Positions 34,931 to 44,820 are shown, numbered from the stretch's first letter. The stretch: DNA of 64,000 bases from Caprella mutica (GCA_947561585.1 CANNZV010003220.1:1-64000); one strand, 5' to 3'. Translations and numbers: made by a program. Notes: generated from the sequence alone by a model not told the origin.

Positions 34931-35185
34931 CCAACAAACATATGAATGTCGATTCGATGCCGTTTGCTGTCGAATTCGTAGCGCTAACGGTGGGTATCGA
35001 CTTAGCAACCATTTCGACTCATAGTAGATATCGGAATGTCTGTTTCTAAATGATATCTGAATTTACACTTAGAGTAGAAACACGAAAACCGATACATGGT
35101 TCTAACAGCAGCATCTTGACGTCGGCATGTCTGTTTCCAAACGATATCTGAATTTATACTTCGACCAGAAGTGCGAACACAGATA

Positions 35186-35803
35186 CAGCAAAACCTCGTA
35201 GTAGACCAGCCTCCTAGTAGACAAACCTCCTAATAGACCAAAATATTTCTGAAACTGTACTGGGAAAAAAACCTCGTACTAGACAAAACATAATTGTTGT
35301 TACCTGACAGTTATTCTAATGTAAATATTACGAGGATTAATAATTACAATACTGTTTTAAATATAATTCTTTAATTTTAATAATGTATTATATTTATTTA
35401 TGCTGTTTTTAGGATAAAACAAAGGGCTGAATTGGTTTCAGATTTGATGGTAAAGTCTGTGCTAAAAAAAGGTATGTGAAAAGTTATAGAAAACTAGGAA
35501 TTCAGTGAAGACTATTATAATTTCATAAAATGTTAATTTAATTGAAAAAAATATTATATTCATTTTAATTGAAGCAATAAAATTCATACTGTTTCAGAAT
35601 GTGTTTCCCTTCAAAATTGGTATGTTAGTCACCATTAATTTGGCATTAAAGTTATCATAAACAGATAGAGCTATTGAAATATCAAAGTCACCGCTTTACT
35701 TTAAAAGATAAGATTTTGGTCTAGTAGGAAACTAATAAAGTGAGTTTCTTACTAGACCAAACAAACTTGGAGCGTAACTCTGGTCTACTACAAGGTTTTG
35801 CTG
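35186..35803. mobile_element. Pogo-like MITE with TA target
   Basis: TA at 35184-35185 is followed by CAGCAAAACCTCGTAGTAGA; the right end reads GGTCTACTACAAGGTTTTGC, TG and then TA at 35804-35805. The TIR is about 24 bp with one or two mismatches. Subterminal CTAGTAGACAAAACCTCC-like words repeat at the left and are inverted at the right (GGTCTAGTAGGAAAC, TTACTAGACCAAAC). The CAGNNAAACCTC terminus plus TA is typical of pogo/Tigger-derived MITEs. Confidence 0.85.
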
Positions 35804-36416
35804 TACGTAGTTTTAAAGAAATCGTTTCAAATTTGGAAATTCATTTTATTATCTTCCTGTTTTATAATACGTATAGAAATGTAGGAATTATTTCTATTCA
35901 ATTAGATTGTATATTTCTATATGACGTACGTTGTGCTCCCTTTAAACTATACTTAATAATTAATACACTTATGGGGGACTACGGCAGTTGTAAAGGTACA
36001 ATCGGGCATTGGCACGATAGTGCGATTGTACACTGGATTAACGTAAAGTAAGCTATACTGGAACATCGGTTGTTCAATATTGTTCCTCCAGTACCGTGAA
36101 AATGAAATGGATAACCAATCAAGTGATTTTTCGATGGCCAGTGCATTTATTGTTATGAATCTATTCTAAACTGCTTATAATAAGCCCCGAGAATTCCTGA
36201 AGCTGTCTTTGGAGAATAGAAGAGAAGTGGGGTGGCGTCCCTTGGGAACCAAAACTGTTGTATTTTGGATTATGTATTGTCTATTTTATGTTTACAATGT
36301 GTATAGTGTTTTTAACTCTCCATGCAGTTTTAGAGGATAGCGCTAGGGTTATGCTCCACAATTAGGTAAGAGGTCTTAGATTTTGTGTTAGGTAGGCTCG
36401 TAGACTTCATTTACTA

Positions 36417-36650
36417 TTACCTCTTCATTTCCCTCTTCCATCCTTGAGTGCAGCCACCGATGCTTGTTACCATTTTTGTCACATTCCTCGGTAAGTGACA
36501 GCATTCACGGAGTAGCTTTTCAGCATCGTTGAGCGTCTTGACTTCGTCCATGGAGCCACTTTCCTTTCTGACTGCTTCTTCCAGTCCCTTGTATTTCATT
36601 TCCTTTTGACGTCAGCGACATGGCCTTCGGTTCCGAAGCTGACGTTAAAC
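36417..36650 (-). repeat. Dispersed repeat R, longest copy
   Basis: It contains CCATCCTTGAGTGCAGCCAC, GGAGTAGCTTTTCAGCATCG and TTTTGACGTCAGCGACATGG. Related copies lie at 55925-56115 and 59229-59425 in the same orientation and at 24740-24850 reversed. The minus-strand frame of this copy is open for 60 codons (KGLEEAVRKESGSMDE and further), while the other copies are broken. It may be a short retroposed element or a relic of an element's coding region. I do not recognise the protein. Confidence 0.65.
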
Positions 36651-36704
36651 CTCTACTAAACGTAAATAATTAAAAGTTGATGGGCTATTTAACATGTTTC
36701 ATTT

Positions 36705-36904
36705 TAGAGTAAATTCTGTGTTATCAGAGTTCCACATTTTTCGAATATGTATGAAATAAATAATAATAATTAACATTATTCAATTCTTACTTAAATTGGC
36801 ATCCCATGATACCAGTACGTAAAATACAAGTTTAGAAATAAAAGCATTACATAAATAATTTTTCTACGTAAAATGCGGAACCCCATAACCGATAACTTGA
36901 GCTT
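36705..36904. mobile_element. Family A MITE copy
   Basis: It starts TAGAGTAAATTCTGTGTTAT, CAGAGTTCCACATTTTTCGA; the right side reads GTAAAATGCGGAACCCCATA, ACCGATAACTTGAGCTT. The arms are inverted and diverged. A GGCATCCCATGATACC core matches the copy at 16615. Confidence 0.6.
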
Positions 36905-36957
36905 TCACCATAGTGCCAAAAGCTGCAAATGAGAAGATTGAAATTCAGTGATTCACA

Positions 36958-37161
36958 TTATAGATAATTAAACTTAAAGTGGTTATCGGACTCAATAAAT
37001 CTATATATAATAATCATTATTTAACTTTTATTTCATTTGGTTTCATACCTCCAGCTATTATGTTTCTAATTAAATAGTAATTAAATAATAATTATTATAT
37101 TTTCCTTTGTCACGTGTTCGAAAATATAGACCCTATTAATAACTTGGAACATATACCCTAC
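36958..37161. mobile_element. Degenerate family A copy
   Basis: ACTTAAAGTGGTTATCGGAC at the left pairs loosely with CACGTGTTCGAAAATATAGA, CCCTATTAATAACTTGGAAC and ATATACCCTA at the right. It lies just downstream of the previous copy, so the two may be a tandem insertion. Confidence 0.4.
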
Positions 37162-38011
37162 TGCTAAAAATATTTCACAGAGTACAAAATTCCTGTTTGT
37201 TCAATGAAACACAATAATTATAAAAATCTAATTATCTATTAATTTTAATTAATGCATCAAAGAGCTTTCATCTGTATTCTAAGTCGTGGCCTCAAAACAT
37301 TTTCTTTAATTTGAACTCATAGAGAACGAAATTTTCGAGGAATTACAATTATATAAAAATTTGACCAACTCATTACTATTTGTGGTAAGAATATGTTGTG
37401 ATTTTGGTTATAAAAGCGGTGCTTGCCTGTATGTTATATTCACTTTAAAATATATTTAATTATCTCCGGGTCGTTTAATATCAAAATTTTTTTTAGTCAA
37501 ATGCATCCACGGTGGCAATGTGACAGAGGTACAGGCACGAGGACGGATGGGCCCACGAACGATACCAGGACACATCACTTCATTTCTTCCCATTTAATTT
37601 ACACATAACATTATGTAACATTAATCAAATTGATATGCATCTAAATGTACAGACGTAATATCAATGAAAGTAAGAGTTTTAATTTATTTTTTTATTGAAT
37701 GCAAGTGGATATCGTTTCGAAGCATATTAGATATATAATTAGGCGTCTGTTCGATGCAGAATCCCTATGTATGTTAGATGTCGTAATTTATCTTTCTATT
37801 CAACGCTGTTATAACGATATCGCTTCGATGCCAAATATACTTAATATGATGCGGTTTAGCGGTGCAAACGGATATCGGATTGATGTCTACTTGATGTCAC
37901 CATGTGTAATTTGTTACTGGTATTCGATGTCGGAAGAGAGGTTATACAGAGTCGTTTAGACATCGAATAGATACATTCATGTTTGCTGGGTAGAAAGAAC
38001 CACATGGAAAC

Positions 38012-38880
38012 ATGTGGTGGGGGTGCTGCGCAGTAGACGGGAATAGGAGGGAATGCCATAAGTATAGGAGGGTGGTTAGTCGGGCAAATTATGCTAGGCA
38101 AGTTCGCAGTTGTAGGCAGGTATGGGATCAAGGGGGGGGGGCACGTAGAGGGGGTAGGGGTGGGGTTGGGGTGGTGGGGGAGGAAGTAGGGGTAGAATTA
38201 GTCGTAAGGGGTTTTAGAACTAAAAGGGTTATATGCAATTTTTGCAGGCGGGAGCAGTCGGCGGCCAATCTCGCTCTGCACCAGAGGGGCTGCGGTGGTC
38301 GGGAGCCGGGGGACTCGGGAGGAGGGACCGCGCCCCTGACGGCTGACGGGGGCACTTGGTCAAGAAGAAGAAGAAGAGAGTCGCGGAGAGAGTGGAAGTA
38401 GAATGGAGGGCGGAGATGGAGGAGAAGAGCACGCTGTGGCTATATCGAAGATGCAAGACTGAGATGAGGGAGGAGGATTATGAAGGAGGAGAGGGTTCGA
38501 TATTGTGGTTCGGTGCGAGGACGAACTGTCTGTGGCTGGGAGACAGGAGGAGAGTGGAGGAGGAGAGGATGTGTGGAGGGGGAGAGGTGGAAGACCTGAA
38601 GCATTTTCTGATGGAGTATGGAGCTTTGGAGGTAGAGAGAGTGGAAGCAGTTGAGCTGCAGAGACCGAGGGTTGAGAGAGAGGAGGAAGTCATGAAGGTG
38701 TTTTTGTTTGAGGAGGACGAGAGGCAGAGAAAGATCACTGTTTTAGTGAGCATGTGGAGGAAGAGAGCAAGAATGGAGAGAGCGAGAGTGGAGGAAGCAG
38801 TATAGGATGATGAGCTGGAGCCGCAGAAAAGGCAATCCTATACACAACTGATGATGATGATGATTAGACTCCTATATTTT
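38012..38880 (+). pseudogene. Non-LTR retrotransposon 3' end (C-terminal RT region), frameshifted
   Basis: The region is GC- and G-rich, unlike its surroundings. The frame 38012-38401 holds RRECHKYRRVV and ICNFCRREQSAANLALHQRGC, a C2HC-type zinc-knuckle pattern (C-x2-C ... H-x4-C). A shifted frame, 38356-38805, holds LWLYRRCKTEMREE, GARTNCLWLGDRRR and MCGGGEVEDLKHFLMEY, ending at a stop. This RARTG-x-L ... C-x-E-x-E-D-x-x-HFLxEC arrangement is the usual tail of non-LTR RT polyproteins. The 3' end carries a short TGATGATGATGATGA microsatellite at 38861-38876, typical of such elements. No RT core is upstream, so it is 5'-truncated and dead. Confidence 0.75.
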
Positions 38881-39182
38881 TTCCGACCGTCAGATTTAAG
38901 CACATGGTGCTCTGATTCATGGCACTAGAAATTCCTTGATTGTTGGGGTGCTACTTTGGGTCTTGGGAAGACTGGAAGAGCTGAAAAGGTTTGTAGTTCA
39001 CAAAATCTAAGGAAAATATGGATGTTATAGTGTAATATTTTGGTTGGTTTTAATTATGAGGGATGCTGATATTATCAATTTATCAAAGAATACTTGTGTA
39101 GATTAACTACAAAATTAATCATAATCTTAGATTCTTAATCAGACTTCCAAGTTCCAACATTCTCTAATCTCTAGCTATAGAC

Positions 39183-39330
39183 CAGTCTGCAGAATATGGA
39201 ACTTTTTCAACATTTTCTGTACGAACAGTCCTTAATTTCCTCCTATACCTATTTACATGTATTCTTATTCTATTGAGAACAGAAGCCAAAATAAAGGATT
39301 TCTTGGAGAACAGTTTATCAGCACTGTGGA
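39183..39330. mobile_element. Half copy of the 311-bp palindrome
   Basis: CAGTCTGCAGAATATGGAAC through GGATTTCTTGGAGAACAGTT matches the left arm of 31313-31623. The right arm is absent. Confidence 0.75.
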
Positions 39331-39540
39331 CATCATGGCTCTGTCTGCCCAGGACTCCAGGAGTTTTCAAAAATATCTACAATGTCAGTTGTCACATCAA
39401 TTACATCATCATGTAATCATAATGATGTAAAAATAGGAAACTTTCAAATTATTAGAAAATACCTAGTCAGTAGGCAGTAGCCAGATTGCATTCTTTGTGA
39501 ATTTTTTTTGAAACTCGCGGTCTTCTAAAAGACATTTATA

Positions 39541-39767
39541 CCAAGTAAAATAGTACGTCTCATAAACTCGCCATTTGTCTCTCCAGCTCTCTCCAAAAAT
39601 CAACAAATTCTCTCCAAAATGATCAAATTTTCATAAATTCTCTCCAAAGTAACTTTGTAACATAGGAGAAAAATAGATAAAACTCGCCATTTGCATTTGA
39701 AGTGTTCAAAATAACTGTCACAAACTCGCCATTAAAATGGCGAGTTTGGACATGCTTTATTACTTGG
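39541..39767 (+). mobile_element. hAT-like 227-bp MITE (family D) with perfect TSD
   Basis: It begins CCAAGTAAAATAGTACGTCT and ends CATGCTTTATTACTTGG. CATTTATA is present on both sides (39533-39540, 39768-39775). An internal CTCGCCATT / AATGGCGAG pair occurs several times. Three copies in the window all have 8-bp duplications. Confidence 0.92.
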
Positions 39768-39796
39768 CATTTATATAGAGTTTCAAAACTTTGCGG

Positions 39797-40058
39797 CCAG
39801 TCTGCAGAATATGGAACATTTTTCCAAGACTCTCTGCGGGAGTTTTTGATTGAATTTTTAGAAATTGGAGATCTCTGCGGGAGATCTTGAATTAATTCCT
39901 ATGTTACCATTAATTTAGCTGCGGGAGATTTTGAAATAATTCCTATGTTACCATTAATTTAGCTGCGGGAGATTCTTAATCTGCTACTGAGAGTCAGAGG
40001 TATAAGTGTCTCTCAAATTTAAATCTCTGCGGGAGAAGAGACACATTCTGCAGACTGG
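39797..40058. mobile_element. hAT-like MITE (family C) with perfect TSD
   Basis: It starts CCAGTCTGCAGAATATGGAA and ends ACATTCTGCAGACTGG. CTTTGCGG flanks it exactly (39789-39796, 40059-40066). The interior carries repeated CTGCGGGAGATTTTGAA units like those in 30306-30837 and 45200-45553. Confidence 0.92.
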
Positions 40059-40143
40059 CTTTGCGGCTCATCAAATGTGAACTTGATCAAATATTCCCGG
40101 TCTGTTAATAAGTAACTAAATCTAGGTAGTAATTGCTCTTTCC

Positions 40144-40400
40144 ATCACGGCTCGCTTTATATCCCATTGCTTGTAGTTTTTATCCCACAGCTCACATTTT
40201 TTATCCCACGACTTGCATTTTTTAACCCACGGCTCTCATTTTTTATCCCACGGCTCGTATTTTTTATCCCACGGCTCGTATTTTTTATCCCACGGCTCGT
40301 ATTTTTTATCCCATGGCTTGTATTTTTTATCCCACGGATCGCGATTTTTATCCCACGGCTCGCGATTTTTATCCCACGGCTTAGATATGATATCCCCACG
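40144..40400. repeat. 21-bp tandem array
   Basis: The unit is TTTTTTATCCCACGGCTCGT plus A, about 12 copies with point variants. Because 21 is a multiple of three, four frames remain open with seven-residue periodicity (FIPRLVF and similar). These are not genes. The array lies between two hAT-like MITEs. Confidence 0.93.
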
Positions 40401-40429
40401 GCTCTTGTTGGTGAAAAATAACCTGTTGG

Positions 40430-40686
40430 CCAGAGTGGAATAATAACTCATTTCAGATTGACTAGTAACTCTGTTAGGAATTTAGAATGAACAAAAATTA
40501 CTCAATTTAACCCTAAAAAGTGCAGAAATCAGTGAATTATTTTATAAATTTAAACTCCGCAGTGAAAACTAATGTAAAATAAGTCATTTAAGTTTCACAA
40601 TTGGGCTTGTTGTGATGATAAACATCACTAATGGGAATGCATGAAGTTAGGAGTAACTCTGTTAGAATTTATGTTTTCCAGTCTGG
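40430..40686. mobile_element. hAT-like MITE (family E) with perfect TSD
   Basis: It starts CCAGAGTGGAATAATAAC and ends TTTTCCAGTCTGG. CCTGTTGG lies on both sides (40422-40429, 40687-40694). Subterminal AGTAACTCTGTTAGAATTT words occur in both arms. Confidence 0.9.
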
Positions 40687-40929
40687 CCTGTTGGTGAAAT
40701 GGCGGCTCTTAGACAACAACTAATGTAATCTGGGTCAGTAGTCTCCAAGATCTTCAATTTTGAATTTTGCAAAAATTGAAAAATATATTTTCAGTTTTCA
40801 ACCCATGTTTCAGAGTTACAGAGTATCGGTCCTATGAATAACCCAAATGAACCCATATAAACCCAAATGAAACCCAAATGATTAAATGAACTGGGTGAAC
40901 CCAAATTAAACCCAAATGAAACCCAAATG

Positions 40930-41162
40930 CCAAGTAAAATAGTATGTCTCATAAACTCAAACTCACCATTTGCCTTTCCAGCTCTCTCCAAAATTCAACA
41001 AATTCTCTCCAAAATGATCAAATTATTATTAATTCTCTCCAAAATAACATTGTAGCATAGGAGGAAAATAGATAAAACTCGCCATTTGAAATTGAAGGGC
41101 TCAGAATAACTGTCACAAACTCGCCATTAAAATGGCGAGTTTGGACATGCTTTTTTACTTAG
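40930..41162 (+). mobile_element. Family D MITE inserted in the left arm of the foldback element
   Basis: CCAAGTAAAATAGTATGTCT starts the copy and GCTTTTTTACTTAG ends it. CCCAAATG lies at 40922-40929 and 41163-41170, a perfect 8-bp duplication of the host array unit. It is therefore younger than the array it interrupts. Confidence 0.92.
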
Positions 41163-41815
41163 CCCAAATGAAACCCAAATGAACACAAATAAATGAACCC
41201 AAAAGAAACCCAAAAGAAACCCAAATGAACCCAAATGAAACCCAAATGAAACCCAAATGAACCCCAAATGAACCCCAAATGAACCCCAAATGAACCCCAA
41301 ATGAAACCCAAATGAAACCCAAATGAAACCCAAATGAAACCCAAATGAAACCCAAATGAAACCCAAATGAAACCCAAATGAAACCCAAATGAACCCAAAT
41401 GAACCCAAATGAACCCAAATGAACCCAAATGAACCCAAATGAACCCAAATGAAACCCACATGAAACCCACATGAAACCCAAATGAAACCCAAATGAACCC
41501 AAATGAACCCAAATGAAACCCAAATGAAACCCAAATGAACCCAAATGATACCCAAATGAAACCCAAATGAAACCCAAATGAACCCAAATGAAGATAAACA
41601 CAAACAACCCAAATGAAGATAGAAACAAACAACCCAAATGAAGATAAAAACGAACAACCCAAATGAAGATAAAAACGAACAACCAAAATGAAGATAAAAA
41701 CGAACAACCAAAATGAAGATAAAAACGAACAACCAAAATGAAGATAAAAACGAACAACCAAAATGAAGATAAAAACGAACAACCAAAATGAAGATAAAAA
41801 CGAATTCAAATGAAG
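41163..41815. repeat. Left-arm tandem tracts (10/11-bp, then 25-bp units)
   Basis: 41163-41590 is a dense run of AAATGAACCC / AAATGAAACCC units. At 41590-41815 the unit becomes CAACCAAAATGAAGATAAAA plus ACGAA (25 bp), about nine copies. Units near the outer side are CCCAAATG and those near the inner side are CCAAAATG, so the tract is graded. Three overlapping minus-strand frames of about 200 residues (FIWVSFGFHLG-type) arise from this periodicity. Confidence 0.95.
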
Positions 41816-41884
41816 TTGAAAAAACTCAAATATTTAGTATTCATTTGATATTCATTTGGTATTCATTTAATATTCAATTGATAT

Positions 41885-42201
41885 TCATTCACAGTGATGG
41901 GTTAAAACAACCATCATTTGTTATTATTAATATTCACAGTGATGGGTTAAAACAACCATCATTTGTTATTATTAATATTCACAGTGATGAGTTAAAACAA
42001 CCATCATTTGTTATTATTAATATTCACAGTGATGAGTTAAAACAACCATCATTTGTTATTATTAATATTCACAGTGATGAGTTAAAACAACCGTCATTTG
42101 TTATTATTAATATTTACAGTGATGAGTTAAAACAACCGTCATTTGTTATTATTAATATTCATAGTGATGAGTTAAAACAACCATCATTTGTTATTATCAA
42201 T
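41885..42201. repeat. 45-bp tandem array
   Basis: Seven copies of ATTCACAGTGATGAGTTAAA then ACAACCATCATTTGTTATTA and TTAAT. GATGGG and GATGAG variants are ordered from left to right. The array resumes as a single partial unit at 43137-43155, beyond the insertion at 42202-43136. The open plus frame here (15-residue period) is a by-product. Confidence 0.95.
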
Positions 42202-43136
42202 GGTGCTAGGACGATTCGTTACCAGATTTTTAGTTTCCAGATGAATGCTTTTTTAAATTTGAAATGAGTTACATGCTACAAATTGTACCAATCCCATACA
42301 TTATAAATATATATTTAAATATGTATTACATTTTTCCCCTATAATTTTTAAAATAATTTTACTTGGCCAAAATCAAAGGAAATTTTCAATCACATTAAAA
42401 AATTGTATAAGAGAATCAAAATATAGAATGTTAAATTATAAAGTATTTTCTTTTATGATCGAAAATATATATAAACCTTCGCAAATTTGCGGAGGGTTAT
42501 ATTTTTTTGATTATGGTATTTTCATTTGGTAACATCTGGTTATTGGATCTTTACCCTAACGTTAATTTTATTCGGAAGTATCAAAAACAAAAGATTTCCC
42601 CAATGTACGCAACAAAGAAATGTCTGAGTTATCGGACTGAACCACAATTTCGATATCATGAGGAAAAATAAAATAGATTTATTGTTATTTAACTTCTATG
42701 TATATCGATTAGTGTTCATGATATTTTCACTTCCAACTTTTCTAATCAAAGATATTAAGAGATGATTGTTAATTTCTACACCTCTGATTATAAATCAATA
42801 TATAACCAGATACTTGGCAGACAAATAAAATTTAGGTTAAACCTTATAAATTAAAGTAGTATAAATTCTTAAATATATAGGATTGGTAAAACTTGTAGTC
42901 TGCAACCCATAACAAATAAGAAAAATCTGTCCAGGTTTTAAAAAGCGAAAGATCTGTTAACGAAACGTCCTTGTAACGAAACGTCCTAGTAACGAAACGT
43001 CCTAGTAACGAAACGTCCTAGTAACGAAACGTCCTAGTAACGAAATGTCCTAGTAATCAAATGTCCTAGTAACGAAATGTCCTAGTAATGAAACGTCCTA
43101 GTAACGAATCATCCGTTAACGAAACGTCCGGTCACC
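42202..43136. mobile_element. 0.94-kb TIR element with 9-bp TSD inside the 45-bp array
   Basis: The left end GGTGCTAGGACGATTCGTTA is inverted at the right end (TAACGAAACGTCCGGTCACC). The flanks ATTATCAAT (42193-42201) and ATTATTAAT (43137-43145) form a 9-bp target duplication with one mismatch, and both belong to the 45-bp unit. A 9-bp TSD fits Mutator-like elements. The right subterminal zone, 42955-43115, is a tandem array of the TIR word GTAACGAAACGTCCTA. The middle contains a CTTCGCAAATTTGCGGAGGG repeat end (42478) and a family A fragment (about 42610-42660). Confidence 0.82.
42955..43115. repeat. 18-bp subterminal tandem array
   Basis: The unit TAACGAAACGTCCTAG plus about 2 bp repeats roughly nine times. 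It is identical in character to the terminus of the surrounding element, so the array appears to be an amplified TIR. Confidence 0.9.
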
Positions 43137-43384
43137 ATTATTAATATTCACAGTGATAGGCGAAACTATCAAGTTCACCAAACTACTCAATATGTTTTAT
43201 AACAGTACAACATCTGTCACTGGTGTGTTCTAACACCTCCATCTATGCACGAAGGGGTACACTCCCTGTTATGAAATATGATTTAAAATAACAATAACTA
43301 TCTATATTTCAATAACTCTGAAATAACATTATTTCTTTCTCAAGAATATTGAATTATTTCGATAACTTATTTCCCATTTGTTGC

Positions 43385-43990
43385 TTTAAATAAAGAAGGT
43401 ACGGAAAAAGAAAGGTACGGAAAAAGAAAGGTATGGAAAAAGAAAGGTACGGAAAAAGAAAGGTACAGAAAAAGAAAGGTACGGAAAAAGAAAGGTACGG
43501 AAAAAGAAAGGTACGGAAAAAGAAAGGTACGGAAAAAGAAAGGTACGGAAAAAGAAAGGTACGGAAAAGAAGGTACGGAAAAAGATGGAACGGAAAAAGA
43601 AAGTACGGAAAGAAAGGTATGGAAAGAAAGGTACGGAAAAAGAAAGGTACGAAAAAAGAAGGTACGGAAAAAGAAGGTACGGAAAAAGAAGGTACGGAAA
43701 AAGAAGGTACGGAAAAAGAAGGTACGGAAAAAGAAGGTACAGAAAAAGAAGGTATGGAAAAGAAGGTATGGAAAAAGAAGGTATGGAAAAAGAAGGTATG
43801 GAAAAAGAAGGTATGGAAAAAGAAGGTATGGAAAAAGAAGGTATGGAAAAAGAAGGTATGGAAAAAGAAGGTACGGAAAAAGAAGGTACGGAAAAAGAAG
43901 GTACGGAAAAAGAAGGTACGGAAAAAGAAGGTACGGAAAAAGATAGGTACGGAAAAAGATAGGTACGAAAAAAGGTACAGAAAAAGATGG
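43385..43990. repeat. 16/17-bp purine-rich array
   Basis: Units are GGTACGGAAAAAGAAA (with 17-bp forms) at the left. They shorten to GGTACGGAAAAAGAA and then GGTATGGAAAAAGAA across 43740-43870, and return to GGTACGG. One strand is almost pure purine apart from TAC/TAT. Long frames on both strands (KKK, FFFRT or YLLFP repeats) are by-products. Confidence 0.95.
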
Positions 43991-44180
43991 CAAGATGAAA
44001 ATATGGTAAGATAAAAGAGGGTAAGATAAAAGAGGGTAAGATAAAAGAGGGTAAGATAAAAGAGGGTAAGATAAGAGGATAAGATAAGAGGATAAGATAA
44101 GAGGATAAGATAAAAGAGGATAAGATAAGAGAGGATAAGATAAGAGAGGATAAGATAAGAGGGTAAGATAAAAAGAGGGA
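43990..44180. repeat. GGTAAGATAAAAGAG array
   Basis: Units of 15 to 17 bp (GGTAAGATAAAAGAG) shorten to 11 bp (GATAAGATAAGAG). They continue the purine-rich strand of the previous array. Confidence 0.9.
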
Positions 44181-44299
44181 ACAACCACTCTAGACATGGT
44201 GGTGGTAGTGATAAATTACAACCAAATAAATACCAAATGAATATCAAATGAAGACCAAATGAATGCCAAATGAATACTAAATATTTGAGTTTCTTCTGC

Positions 44300-44820
44300 T
44301 TCATTTGAATTCGTTTTTATCTTCATTTTGGTTGTTCGTTTTTATCTTCATTTGGGTTGTTCGTTTTTATCTTCATTTGGGTTGTTCGTTTTTATCTTCA
44401 TTTGGGTTGTTCATTTTTATCTTCATTTGGGTTGTTCGTTTCTATCTTCATTTGGGTGGTTCGTTTCTATCTTCATTTGGGTTGTTCGTTTTTATCTTCA
44501 TTTGGGTTGTTCGTTTCTATCTTCATTTGGGTGGTTCGTTTCTATCTTCATTTGGGTTGTTCGTTTTTATCTTCATTTGGGTTGTTCGTTTCTATCTTCA
44601 TTTGGGTTCATTTGGGTTTCATTTGAGTTTCATTTGGGTTTCATTTAGGTTCATTTGGGTTATTCGTAGGACTTCATTTGGGTTATTCGTAGGACTTCAT
44701 TTGGGTTATTCGTAGGACTTCATTTGGGTTATTCGTAGGACTTCATTTGGGTTATTCGTAGGACTTCATTTGGTTTCATTTGGGTTGCATTTGGTTTCAT
44801 TTGGGTTATTCGTAGGACCC
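44300..44820. repeat. Right-arm tandem tracts (25-bp, then 23-bp units)
   Basis: About 12 units of TTTATCTTCATTTGGGTTGT plus TCGTT are inverted relative to the left arm at 41590-41815. From 44650 the unit becomes GGGTTATTCGTAGGACTTCA plus TTT, five copies, whose sequence is the terminal TIR itself. The tract ends exactly at the element boundary. Confidence 0.95.

Larger units (their letters stand above)
34930..37990. mobile_element. 3.06-kb TIR element hosting other insertions
   Basis: The left end CCCAACAAACATATGAATGT then CGATTCGATG is inverted at the right end, 37960-37990 (CGAATAGATACATTCATGTT, TGCTGGG). Subterminal regions on both sides are rich in GATATCNNATTC and TCGATGTC words (35020-35160 and 37700-37960). 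It hosts a pogo-like MITE (35186-35803), repeat R (36417-36650) and two family A copies. No transposase is recognised. The 103-codon frame at 35740-36051 crosses an element end and is not coding. Confidence 0.6.
40827..44820. mobile_element. 4-kb foldback-like composite element with 8-bp TSD
   Basis: It is bounded by CAGAGTAT at 40819-40826 and 44821-44828. The left end CGGTCCTATGAATAACCCAA is inverted at the right end (TTGGGTTATTCGTAGGACCC). Both arms are long tandem-repeat tracts: AAATGAAACCC (10 or 11 bp) then AACAACCAAAATGAAGATAA-type 25-bp units on the left, and the inverted 25-bp and 23-bp units on the right. The inner arm sequence ACTCAAATATTTAGTATTCA at 41824 is also inverted at about 44275-44295. 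Between the arms stand four more unrelated arrays and a nested element. Arms built of short tandem repeats are the hallmark of foldback elements; 8-bp TSDs are commonest in hAT. All long open frames here are repeat by-products. Confidence 0.85.

Noticed and set aside
38128..38753. Minus-strand frames opposite the GC-rich retrotransposon tail
   Set aside because: Pro/Ser-rich shadows of the plus-strand RT tail, which has recognisable motifs.
41127..41809. Three overlapping minus-strand frames of about 200-219 codons (FIWVSFGFHLG-type repeats)
   Set aside because: They are open in three frames at once because the 10/11 and 25-bp tandem units lack stops. There is no motif and no splice context.
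43354..44304. A 316-codon minus frame and matching long plus frames (FFFRT / KKKGTEKE repeats)
   Set aside because: These are translations of purine-rich tandem arrays in every frame; composition alone explains them.
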